Part shown: piece by piece, positions 33,676 to 43,764 of the stretch | Numbering within the stretch: the first letter of the stretch is position 1 | Layout: each line of letters begins with the position of its first letter | Assembly: GCA_037501455.1 (NCBI GenBank) | Contig: CM074858.1 | Coordinates: 86,650,501-86,714,500, forward strand | From: Lantana camara | Taxonomy: Eukaryota > Streptophyta > Magnoliopsida > Lamiales > Verbenaceae | Reading direction: 5' to 3' | DNA length: 64,000 nt | Program-made: the position numbers and the translations under genes | Notes under the pieces: generated by a model | Seen by the model: the letters and a program-made list of their open reading frames with translations, nothing else | Databases searched by the model: none | Told to the model about the DNA's origin: nothing

Positions 33676-35101
33676 TGTTGTGTGTAGAATTTGCATGATT
33701 TTTTAGAGTAATTAGATTATATTTTTTGTGCCGTTTGATGCGTTTATGTGTTTATTCTGCTCCGTTAGGTGATTTTAGAGTTGGAGTTGAGAAACGGCAT
33801 TCTAAGGCGAATTCGCGCATTTTTGGAGGAAGATGTGGTAACCCCCGTTACCATTTAGGAGTTCAATTTTAGTAACCCCCGTTACAGGACATAGGAGTGA
33901 AGCTTTTAGCGAGAGAAGAGGGCTAATACCCGTTACCACTAATAAAAGCGTTATTGCGATTTTAGCAATAACGGCCGTTAACAATAAATGCTTATGGAGA
34001 GGTAACTCCCGTTACCTAGGGCGGCGAGAGAATTATTAGAGGTGCTAGATTAGCGTGTTTTGGAGTCTTTTTTCATAGAGCTTTTCTTCCAGGTCGTAAC
34101 CTAGGGTTTGAAGAGAAGACAAGGAGTTTCAAAGGAGTTTTTCAGAGAATTCGATAAGACGAAAGGATTGAATTCTTAGAACGATTTCCGGTTTTATTGT
34201 TGATTTAGATTACCAAACTAATTCTTTTATGTTTAGTTTTAATTAGTTTTCGTATGTTAGATTCATTTTTAGATATTACTGAATGTTTATGCTTTTGTTT
34301 TTGAGACTTTGTTTAGATTCGATGAATATAATTTATTTTAATGCAATTTCCTTTAGTTTTATGAGTTTTGATTTAATTATGAGTAGCTAATTCTCTAGGG
34401 CTAGGGGGAGTGATGATGATTGCATGATAGATGTTTGATATGATGCTTGAATGACTTGTGTTAATTCTTAGTTTGAAAACAGGTTTGAATTGACTTGCGA
34501 TGGCCTGATCACCCTTAGCATGTGTCATAATTACCTATAAATCGAAAGAGTGATGGTAATTTAGATGGTTTTCATAACTTGTAAGTTGTAGGATACAAAG
34601 AGATTTGGTTCTAGCTTGTACAACAGTAATCTTATTCCATGCCGAGCCGCTAGAATATTGAATTGCACTAGTCTTGTTCATATGGTTTGATTAACTATTG
34701 GTGATTGCGAGAGCAACATTGAACACTAATTAAGCACTTGGTTACATCTTGAGAGAGGGTAATACAAATATAAGTGACTAGGTTGTAGAATTACACCTGT
34801 CAGACGAGTATCGTGTCAACTCTTGATTGTATGATTCATTACTTTTCCCTTGCCTGCTTAGTTTACTGAAGTAGTTCAAGTGTGTTTGATTATTAGTTGT
34901 GTTTAATTCTAGTTAATTGTTAATTTCTATTTTAGTAGAGTGATAGATAACAACCAATTTCTTTCGTTCGGTCTTTAGATTAGAGAAGGATATAGAGTGG
35001 TGATTGATTTCCCTTACCTGTGGGTAAGATCCTGTTGTGATACGCGTATGTTAGTGTACACTTGCATGATTGGTTTTTAACTGTAGTAAAATCATACAAC
35101 A
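33676..35101 (+). repeat. 5' LTR of Athila-like element A' (1426 bp)
   Basis: Starts TGTTGTGTGTAG and ends CATACAACA, giving the terminal pair TGTTGT/ACAACA. It is followed 6 bp later by the primer site. Contains the GTAACNCCCGTTAC array at 33837-34016. Confidence 0.78.
33837..34016. repeat. Palindrome array, motif GGTAACCCCCGTTACC, in the A' LTR
   Basis: Five copies: GGTAACCCCCGTTACC (33837-33852), GTAACCCCCGTTAC (33872-33885), TAATACCCGTTAC from 33924, AATAACGGCCGTTAA from 33967, and GGTAACTCCCGTTACC (34001-34016). Half-sites (G)GTAAC/GTTAC(C) are kept while the central four bases vary. Confidence 0.88.
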
Positions 35102-35107
35102 AGTTTT

Positions 35108-35125
35108 TGGCGCCGTTGCCGGGGA
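35108..35125 (+). promoter_or_regulatory. Primer-binding site, tRNA-Asp type, element A'
   Basis: TGGCGCCGTTGCCGGGGA lies 6 bp after the LTR end, identical to the site of element B' at 52216-52233. Confidence 0.9.
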
Positions 35126-35258
35126 AGGCGTTTTAAATCAATATTACTCAAATATTTTGATCTAGTGCTTTAGACCATTAATTTACTTTGTGTTCATTAT
35201 CTTTGTCACTGTGGAATTTGACTAAAGATTTCTTTTCCTTTGTGCAGGTTTACGGTGC

Positions 35259-36464
35259 ATGCAAAGATCTCAAGATCCGGAATTAGTACCATACGATCCG
35301 GAGATCGAGAGAACACAGAGTGCTATAAGGAGGAGGCGTAAGAAGGAGAAGCAACCGATTTCTTTACCAATGGCTGAACCAGACCCACCACCACCACCGG
35401 CCATAAGAGATTATAACGTGTCGCAGGCTGGAGCAATTCAGACTGCAGCCCGTCCCCCGATCGCAACAAACAACTTTGAGATCAAACCAGCTATCACCAA
35501 TCTGCTACAGAATAATCCGTTTTCAGGATTACCATTGGAGGATCCAACATCACATCTTGAGTATTTTCTTGAAGTGTGTGATACCTTCAAAATTCACAAT
35601 GTCACCACTTATGCTATCCGAGTTAGGCTTTTTCCCTTTTCCCTTAGGGAACGAGCTAAGGCATGGTTGAGTATTGTCCCAAGTGAATCTTTCCAGACTT
35701 GGGCAGCATTATCTCAGGCTTTCTTAGCAAAGTTCTTTCCACTTAGCAAGACCACGAAGTACAGGAATGATATTCAAGGTTTCAGACAGTTAGATGGAGA
35801 GTCTTTCTATGAAGCTTGGGAGAGATTTAAGGATTCGCAGAAGAAGTGTCCACATCACGAGATTCCCAGTTGGTTATTGATTCAGACTATTTATAATGGG
35901 ATGTCCCCTACTTTTAGAGGAGCGATGGATGCCGCAGCTGGTGGAGCTTTCTTAGAAAAATCTGAAGCAGTTGCTACTGAGGTGTTAGATAATATGTCAC
36001 AAAACGATGTTTTTGTGCATGAGAGGAGCCATTCGCAACCAGCCAAAGTGCAAGGGGGAGTCATAGAGTTAGATGGCCTAACCGCCATCAATGCCAAATT
36101 TGAGGCCCTTAACAATAAATTAGATCAGCTTTCTGTCAATACAGTTGGGATACCATCCCGACCAGTTCAGGTAACCTGTGAAATCTGTAGTGGTCCACAT
36201 GAGTTTAATATGTGTCCTCATACCAATGCAGGAGAACAGGTGCAAGAGCAGGTGAATTATGCAAACAACTTCAAACCAGCAAATGATCCCTACTCAAACA
36301 CCTACAATCCAGGATGAAAGAACCACCCTCACTTTTCTTGGTCCAATAATCAGAATGTTCAACAACCACCTCAACCTAGGCCGCAGTTTCAGCCTAGGCA
36401 GCAATTTCAACCAAGACCACCAGCCCCCTTTAATGTTGTACCCCCTCAACAGGAGCAAAAGTAG
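35259..36464 (+). pseudogene. Athila-like gag, element A'
   Basis: 352 codons are open from the ATG at 35259, with retrotrans_gag-type text: FEIKPAITNLLQNNPFSG, HLEYFLEVCDTFKIHNV, RLFPFSLRERAKAWL, then SFYEAWERFKDSQKKCPHHE and the repeat-rich C-terminus with CEICSGPHEFNMCPH near 36180-36215. A TGA at 36315-36317 replaces the tryptophan expected after SNTYNPG, and the frame continues through a Gln/Pro-rich segment to a TAG at 36462-36464. The gag is therefore broken, but only by point changes. Confidence 0.85.
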
Positions 36465-36519
36465 GGATGGGAGGTTGCACTTGAGAAGTTCATAATCGTT
36501 TCTACGAGTTGACATCAAA

Positions 36520-37382
36520 AGTTGGAAGCTCAATTAGATCAAGTGGCAAATCACACCAGAACTTTGGAGACTCAGATTGGTCAGATTGCCCAATTCTGAA
36601 TCTGAGAGGCCCAGGAATGCTACCGAGCCAAACTAAAAACAACCCTAAGGAGCATTGTCAGGCCATATCTGTAGGAGACAATAGAGAGAATGAAGGTCCG
36701 AAGTTACTTGCAGGTTCGGATGTTGAGAAAGTTATACTTGAGGAAGCTCAAGAGGAAGATGATTTTAAGAAGGAGAACTTAGAGAACGAAGTGATTTCAA
36801 AGAAAAACAAAGTCTGAGAAGTTCACTACTATTATACTTACTGAGGAATGCAGTGCTATTACTCAGCATAAGCTTCCCCCGAAGCTTAAAGATCCAGGGA
36901 GTTTTTCAATCCCTCTTACTATTGGTTCTTTGCAATTTCATAATAATTTATGTGATTTAGGAGCTAGTGTAAGCTTAATTTCCTTATCTACTTGCAGGAA
37001 ATTTGGAGTGAAGGAGCTTAAACCAACTAATAAGACACTCTAACTAGCTAACAAATCGGTGAAATACCTGACAGGAACTCTTGAAGATGTTTTGGTAAAA
37101 GTTGGGAGACTCCACATTCCTACTGATTTTGTAGTTCTTGATGTTGAGAGCGATGAGATGATGCCATTGATCCTTGGAAGACCATTTCTAGCCATGGTTG
37201 GAGCGGACATAGATGTTCAGAATGGAAGGCTCACGTTCAAAATAGGAGATGAAATAATGGAGTTTAGGAATTTTGGTTCCATGACACCACCGCCGATTCC
37301 GGATGAGTGTTGCATGATCAAGGTGATAAGTGAGACCTCACACGGAATGACACTATTAACGGGGGAAAAGGGATGTAGTTGA
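36520..37382 (+). pseudogene. Athila-like gag tail and retropepsin-like protease, element A'
   Basis: Coding text continues with ANHTRTLETQIGQIAQ (near 36550), then KLPPKLKDPGSFSIPLTIG (near 36875), a protease active site DLGASVSLIS (about 36955-36990), and the open stretch from 37059 with PLILGRPFLAMVGADIDVQNG, the second conserved protease block. Frames change between 36600 and 36830, and a TAA near 37041 interrupts the protease. Coding similarity ends near 37380 and no RT follows. Confidence 0.78.
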
Positions 37383-37832
37383 TTGGGAAGGAGAACCGAA
37401 GTCTCGAAAATCAAGAATAAAGGATGTTTTGGAATTAGATACTTAGAGATCATGCTCCGGTTTTGTGAGTAACAAGAACGAGGTCACACCTTGTGACTCG
37501 TCGGTTGGGGATTGTTAATCTAGTTATCTCTCTCGTTTGCAGGTCACTTGATGTTTTACTGGGAAGCCAAAGTCTAGATGGTGTAAGGACCGTGATTTGA
37601 GCTTTGATATCAATATTGAGGTCCATTTACTTTGTCCGTATGCGTGTGGATGAGATTGATTTCTTTTGTGAGGAGAATGAATTGTTGCTATGAATGGATG
37701 TATGTGTTTATGTGTTTCGAGAATGGTGTACTATGGTTGATTGAATTTTAGGAGTTAATTTCGGTTAATTAATCGATGAAGCACCTTCCAGATTGTGTTT
37801 GTGTTTTAATTGTGTTTTAGGCGGAATGTGTA
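37383..37832 (+). other. Non-coding stretch between protease and second palindrome array
   Basis: No recognisable frame. RT, RNase H and integrase would be expected here in a complete gypsy element, so this is the scar or flank of a large internal deletion. Confidence 0.5.
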
Positions 37833-38030
37833 GTAACGGGCGTTACACCATTTTATCTATCTTTTGGTAACGCCCGTTAAGGAGGTCAAACGCCCCAAGC
37901 AGCATCAGTAACAGGCGTTATATCCTGGTAGTTGTTTTTCAGTAACGCCCGTCAACAGAGTCAGGAGTCTGGGCCAATAGGGGTAACAGTCGTTACCCCG
38001 TACAAGAGGAAAACCAGTAACGTCCGTTAC
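37833..38030. repeat. Second palindrome array, motif GTAACGCCCGTTAC, upstream of the 3' ORF
   Basis: Six copies: GTAACGGGCGTTAC (37833-37846), GGTAACGCCCGTTAA (37866-37880), GTAACAGGCGTTAT (37908-37921), GTAACGCCCGTCAAC from 37942, GGTAACAGTCGTTACC (37982-37997) and GTAACGTCCGTTAC (38017-38030). The motif is that of the 5' LTR array of the same element, but the sequence around it is not an LTR copy. TGTAAATACAC near 38126 could be a TATA-like site before the 3' ORF. Confidence 0.85.
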
Positions 38031-38682
38031 CGGTCCGATTTTGCGAAATCTAGGTTTAGGAAACACGTTTTTAGGGTTAAATTAATTCTTCTCATACCTA
38101 ATTTCGGATTTTCCTCTCCCAAACCTGTAAATACACTTGCACACACTCATTCTACCTTAGAAGAGATTCAATAGTTCCCCTTGGCCAACTATTATCAATT
38201 TGCAACCAGGAAGCATTACCACCAAGTTTACACTCTCTTTCTTTTTGAATCAAGGTAAGTCAATATCTCCTTTCTTAGGATGAATTGTTAGAATTAATTT
38301 TTTCGATCTAAGATTGACACTTAGGATTGAATTACATGTTAGGAGACACTTTGAGATTGAATTGATAAATTTTGAGAGACTATGCATGCTAGAATTAGGA
38401 TTAATGCCTTGAAGTGAATTTAACTTGAATTGGGTTGAAATTTTGAAGAATCCTAACTTCTACGTAGTCTTGAGTTCGAATTATGAAATTAAAGGTAGAG
38501 AATTTTGAGCTGAAGTTGTAGATCATAAGCGAGTGTGAAGTTGAGTTGGGTAGACTGAAGAACTTTAAGTTAGAACTCACACCCTAGGCCTATGTACACA
38601 AGTTGTTTGATAAATTGTCTAAGTGAATTGTCATTGATTTTTGTGTGCTTTGTCTTGCTATATTTGTTTGATTTAGGTACTA

Positions 38683-39594
38683 TGGGTCGCATTAGCGCTC
38701 TAGAGTTCCTGAGCCCTTCACTACTTCACCCCGGTTGGACCATCAACCTTTTGGATCGATCAATATAACGGTGAATGCTTTGGGTAATCCTTTTTAAAGG
38801 AATTTGACAAGAAACATTGTGTCTACAAGGTTCTTTAAGGACATGTGGATGGAGAAGTTTGAGGCTTGGGAAGAAGTGAAAAGATTGTTTGACAACATAG
38901 GTTGGTTACCATTCCTTACTAGGAAGGATATGACGTACACAGAGATGACGGCCGCTTTCTTCACCACAATGAATTTCGATCCGGTGGGCAATAGATTGTC
39001 TTTTACTCTAGCTGATATGGAAACTCGATGATTGAGTGCGGGCCGGATAAGAGAGATTCTTCGTTTTCCAGCTAATGTCACTACTTCGTTGCCTAATTGG
39101 AGTGATGCTCAGAGAGAGGCGGTATGGAGATCCTTCCCTTTGCGAGAGGGTGTTTCTAGATATTCCCTCGATGCACACATGATAGCTATCTTGATTCATT
39201 GACTTGGGTGCTAGTTCATGGAATTTTAGCCACGAGATTTTGTGCTAGACATGGAAGTGATAGCCACATTAATGAGATTGAGTTGGGTATAATGTACATG
39301 ATGAAGGAAGGTATCAAGTTTGATGGCACGATTGAGTTTTTATGGAAGCTTCAGGAGATTGCAGGACAAGCCACTGGTACGATTGCTCACGGTACATATG
39401 TGACGATGTTTGCTCGAGAGATGAATTGGAGACCTCGGGGGTCATTGCCTGTTGACTTTGGATACGATATTGGTCCACCGTACTTAGATAATGTAGGCTT
39501 GGCTATTACTTGGGAGAGTGGAGAATTGAAGGAGTGTAATTTGCCATGGTGGTCAATACGGGATAGAGATCGGCTCTGGCAGATGTATAGCTAG
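38683..39594 (+). pseudogene. Athila-type 3' ORF (putative plant transposon protein), broken
   Basis: Conserved-looking text includes WMEKFEAWEEVKRLFDNIG (near 38850), MTYTEMTAAFFTTMNFDP, FTLADMETR, then LSAGRIREILRFPANVTT, and in another frame WVLVHGILATRFCARHGSDS and TIAHGTYVTMFAREMNW. This resembles the extra, non-pol ORF of Athila-like elements, whose function is not established. A TGA at 39029-39031 and a frameshift near 39195 break it. It ends at the TAG at 39592-39594, shortly before LTR C. Identity rests on pattern and position, not on a search. Confidence 0.6.
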
Positions 39595-39611
39595 GGTAAT
39601 GTAGCACCCGC

Positions 39612-41555
39612 TGTTAGGAATAGTGCGCTAGAAAGCCGATTGTATATCCGCTTTGTGCTTTTCCTTATTGTAATCACAGACAATCTTTGAATGAAATAAC
39701 GAATTGAGGCAACACTTCTTTATATGCTCTTGTTTGGTATGCGTTTACTTTATCTGTGCATGTATAAGAACTCCCCTAATCCTGATGACTTTAGGACTCT
39801 ACTATTTAGGTAAAATGGTTCATGAAACGAGCCCTATATCACATCAATCATGATTAGTAAAATACTCCAAGCCGATGAGTCCTACAGATAGTGGGAGTGT
39901 CAACCTGACTCCTCTAAGGCTTGCTTGTGGGATCACACCCTTAAGAAGGACCACCTTGTTTCATGGAGTTGCAAAGTGTATAGTTGATACGTGCGTGATA
40001 CATGAGGGTGCTTACTTTAATAAGTAAGTTCACTGAGGTGCCCCGTGTGAGAACATTCCTAAATGGGAAAGGAAGTTTCTATTTCAGGAAATAGAAACTT
40101 CCAGATTAGGAAATATCTCACGAGTCATTGATGTGATTAATTGATCCTTAAGACTTGAGGTTCCTTGTCACTTTATGAGTTAACTCTGTAGTCATAGGTA
40201 TAAGCTTTAAAGGGTGTCGCCTTAGACAACTGATTCAAGGCTTTTGCTGGGGCTGCACAAGTGATTCATGAAAGTGAATGAGAATCAAGAAAGGACCTAC
40301 ACTTGCATTTGCAAGCTGATCTCTTATTGTGTAAGTCATTCATATGCCATATGGAGTCCTTGGCCAAGGCAGTAGATCAAGACATCAAGAAAAGGGTTTC
40401 TTGGATTGAGATCAAATGGATATGAAATGCACTTAGCTTTAAGACCGGATTATTAGGGTTCTGATTATTCCCTTGCCCTAGATGTTGGTTGAGAGATAGT
40501 AACTAGGAGGATTGTATCTCACATGAATCAATGACTTAAAGGTTCTGTCGAATCCGAACATTCCAATTCAGCTAGGGGTTAAACACCTGTTGCTAGACTA
40601 TGGTCGTTTAATCTGTGGACTGATTAATTAATTAGTGAATTAATTAATTAGGGTCACTGCTAATTGAATTGAGAACCTAGAGGGTCACACACAACAACTT
40701 GGTTACATGAGTTGAGGCTTTAAAATGATTAAACGAGTTAATCGGGCCAAAGGGTTCCACACATGTGAAATCACATGTGTGGGTCACGTGCGGGACACGT
40801 GTCCTTCATGGACACGTGTACATGTGCGTGAATAATTATTTTGGTGATTAAATAATTAATTTGTTAATTATTTAATAGACTTTGGTTTAATTTTGAATTA
40901 AAAAGAAAGTCTTATTTTGGAGAAAAATAATCTAGTTAATTAATTATGAATTAATTAATTAGATAAAATGAGTTATTTATTTAAAATAAATAGTGTACAA
41001 AATTATCCAAAAATAGTTTGGATATTTTTAGCTCTCTTGAAAGTTGATTTGAATTAGAATTCAAAGTCAAAGTCAAAATTACTTGATGATCAAGTAATAG
41101 GAGAGATAGAGACCCAAATCCTAGCCCATTAAGGACTAGGAATTTCGGCACTCCCCTCTTTATAAATAGGAGAGCTCGAGCTCCTTATGGAGCTAATTGG
41201 CAATTCTTTTGGTTCATGTGTTGAACACCATTCTTTCTCCATGATAAACGAAACCCTAGGTTAAGCCTAAACACTAACTAGAGAACTAGCATCCTTACTA
41301 GTTAGATTGTGATCAAGTTGGTGGACTATCTCTAGAGAGCTTCAAGTTAGAAGTTTGAAGATTCGAGCTTTACCAAGAAGAGGGGATCAAGCCGCGAGAA
41401 GAGCGTTCTTGGGTGGCTTGAAACGCTTCAAGAAAGAATAAAAGAAAAGTAAGTTTTCTATCTCTACGAATTTGGTTACAGGATTGCGAGTCCAAGGTCC
41501 TTTTGTTGGGAAAATTTTTTAAATTCCGCTGCTTTCTGATTCGAATTTTCCAACA
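39612..41555 (+). repeat. 5' LTR of copia copy 2 (1944 bp)
   Basis: Starts TGTTAGGAATAG and ends TTTTCCAACA. It contains a palindrome cluster at 40760-40818 (two CACATGTG, three CACGTG), long AT-rich TTAATTAATT stretches (40620-40650, 40930-40970), a TATA box and a GAGCTCGAGCTC palindrome (41173-41184). CACGTG boxes are candidate bZIP/bHLH sites. Confidence 0.93.
41161..41168 (+). promoter_or_regulatory. TATA box in the copia copy 2 5' LTR
   Basis: TATAAATA in a pyrimidine-rich context (CCCCTCTTTATAAATAGG), about 390 bp before the LTR end. It is also present in the 3' LTR at 49250-49257. Transcription should start some 25-35 bp downstream. Confidence 0.7.
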
Positions 41556-41557
41556 AG

Positions 41558-41570
41558 TGGTATCAGAGCC
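41558..41570 (+). promoter_or_regulatory. Primer-binding site of copia copy 2
   Basis: TGGTATCAGAGCC lies 2 bp after the LTR end, complementary to the 3' end of initiator tRNA-Met. Confidence 0.92.
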
Positions 41571-43764
41571 ACCTCGTTAATCGTGTTTCTGATGCGTCTC
41601 AATTATACTGAATTTGGTAGAAATTCTTAGGCTTGATGCGATTGAGTATTTGTAATTGTTTTAGAAAGCCTGAATTACGAAACTGTATTTTTTCCTGAAA
41701 GTTTCTGAAAATTGGTTTTTGCAAAATTTAATTTTTTGAAAACTATTTTAGATTTGAAACTGTATAAACTGTTTTTGGATTTCTTGGATTGGTTTTGCTT
41801 TTGAACGAAAACACGAAACAAAACCCGGATTACGACGAACACGCGAAACCCCACGCGAAGGCGTCGCGCGCCACCGCCCGCCTGGCCTAGGCGTGCGCAG
41901 GGCATCCGCCCAGCACCCTCCCGCAACCGCGCGAGAGGCCCTATCGGGCACGCCAGCCCAGGGCGGCCGAGACTGGCCGCCCATCGCCCGCCCGCACTGG
42001 CCAAGAGGGATGCGCGCGCCGAAAGAGATCTGTAAATACTAAATTATAGTGTCGCGCGCGACGCGCGCAGCCCTTTCGCGTATGGGCCTCGTTTTCTCCG
42101 TCGCAATCCGATTTTTCGTGTTTCGTGCAATCCAGTCCCAATTTTATTTTTAATTTTTAAAATTTTCTTTTTGAATATTTATTTTAATTTTTGAATAAAA
42201 CTTAAAATTGGGATTTTTGAGAAATTGAAACGGTTTATATTTTGGGAAAATACAATCTTTGATAAAATTATTAATTTTCAGAAATTAATTGGAATTTTAT
42301 TTGTTTTGGTAATTTGGGATTTATTGAAAACTTTTATAAATAAGACTCGCATCAAGTCGTGTTTTGAGTCATTGGGACTTGAAACGAGAATTTTAATTTA
42401 TTGGCTAAATTTAAATTCTCGCAAAAGCATGTTAGGTGATCATGGGTTTAGACTTATGTATGGTTTTAATTTATGCACATGGATGGTTTAAATTGGGGTT
42501 GGAGCCCTATAGTTGCGTTTTTCAATTGAGGTTGGAGCCTCACTTATGTGCGTACTGTTATGTGATTTATTATGTGGCTTTCCATATTACTGTTTTTGAG
42601 GCCGGGGTATACCCCGTGTAATTGTCTAAGGCCAATATGAAGATTGAGCCTTATTACTTTATGTCTTTTTCTTTTATTGTAATTTGAGAGTACAGATAGG
42701 TGGTGAGGTTTTATTTTCATTTTGGAGATAATGCACCCATGGAGTAAGATGGACCACATTCAAGTAACAAGGAGGCCATAAGTGAAGACCCCTCAAAATG
42801 TTAGGGAGGGGAATCTCAATTGTTAAATGTAATAGAGATAGGGCTTGTATTTTGTTACCGCTTTCCCTTATGTGATTTAAACTGTTTATGTGGCAGGAAT
42901 GTTAGAACTTGTGATTGTGGAGTGGCTCCCACATATCACGCATAAGATAGGTAGAACCCATGATCATTACATGTTAGTATCATGCTAGGACATGTTATCT
43001 GTTTATGTGCTTGTTTGAAATGCATTTAAGTGTACTTGCATTAATCAAGACTAATAAAATTGGATAACATATATTTTGGTGAGGTCGAACCGGACAACTC
43101 TCCGGTGGATTCGAAAAATCCCATTAAATATTAAGCTAATTTCGAACAAATAGGTGTTTAATTCGAGATGCAAATTTTGAATTAAATTCCTAGCATTCCA
43201 TCAATAGGTTTTAAGTTTAGTAAGTGAAGCTAGTTATTGTCCGCGAGTCGTGGGATAGCTAGTGGAGCTTATTAGTTCTTAGTTACCTAATTGATCATTT
43301 TAAATGATCAATATTTCATGGTCAATTTTAGCAAGGGCGATGTCCGCGAGTCGTGGGTCGTTCGAACTAAGTTTTGGTCATGATCTTATGATTGATGGGT
43401 CTAGCTTAACACCTAAGTAAATATGGATGTCGCACGAGTCGTGGGTCCATATTGAAAGATAGGTGATGCAAAAACAATTACTAAGAGTTCTAAAGGTGTT
43501 AGAATTGGTAAGTTGTACCTACCTAGGGTACTTACTTAGAATGTCCGCGAGTCGTGGGTTCGAGGTAAAATGCCTAGGATCTTAGTACCCATTGGGAAAC
43601 GTGTTCCTCTTAGATCTTTGGGAATTATAGATCTTTGAAAAACAGTAGGAGCTACATTAGATTAAAGACCTTATCTTTTGTATATCGTTATAATTCAGCA
43701 TGCTCACTAGTTCTCTGTTTTACCATTTAGGTCGTAGATTCTGTGATTCTCTACGTGTTTAGAA
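41571..43764 (+). other. 2.2 kb leader of copia copy 2 with repeated GAGTCGTGGG motif
   Basis: Three parts can be seen: a GC-rich patch (about 41810-42080, with CGCGCG runs), an AT-rich part, and a conserved part. The conserved part has palindrome GGGGTATACCCC (42604-42615) and four GAGTCGTGGG motifs (43245-43254, 43348-43357, 43436-43445, 43549-43558), each preceded by TGTC and GC/AC-rich bases. The same order is found in copies 1 and 3. No credible frame is present; minus-strand GC-rich frames at 41675-42141 are not genes. Confidence 0.8.

Larger units (their letters stand above)
33676..39599 (+). mobile_element. Athila-like Ty3/gypsy element A', plus strand, lacking RT and integrase
   Basis: Order is LTR, tRNA-Asp primer site, gag, protease, about 450 bp of non-coding sequence, a second palindrome array, and a 3' ORF typical of Athila-type elements. 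No reverse transcriptase, RNase H or integrase text is visible between protease and the 3' ORF, so the element is internally deleted. It is inserted in the 5' LTR of element B (left flank GGTCG) and is itself interrupted at 39600 by LTR C. Confidence 0.82.

Noticed and set aside
38683..39594. 3' ORF of Athila A' considered as an envelope gene
   Set aside because: No signal peptide, transmembrane or glycoprotein pattern seen; it fits better the plant-transposon ORF of Athila-type elements.
41675..42141. Minus-strand Arg/Ala/Gly-rich frames
   Set aside because: They are created by the GC-rich leader patch of copia copy 2, antisense to the element.
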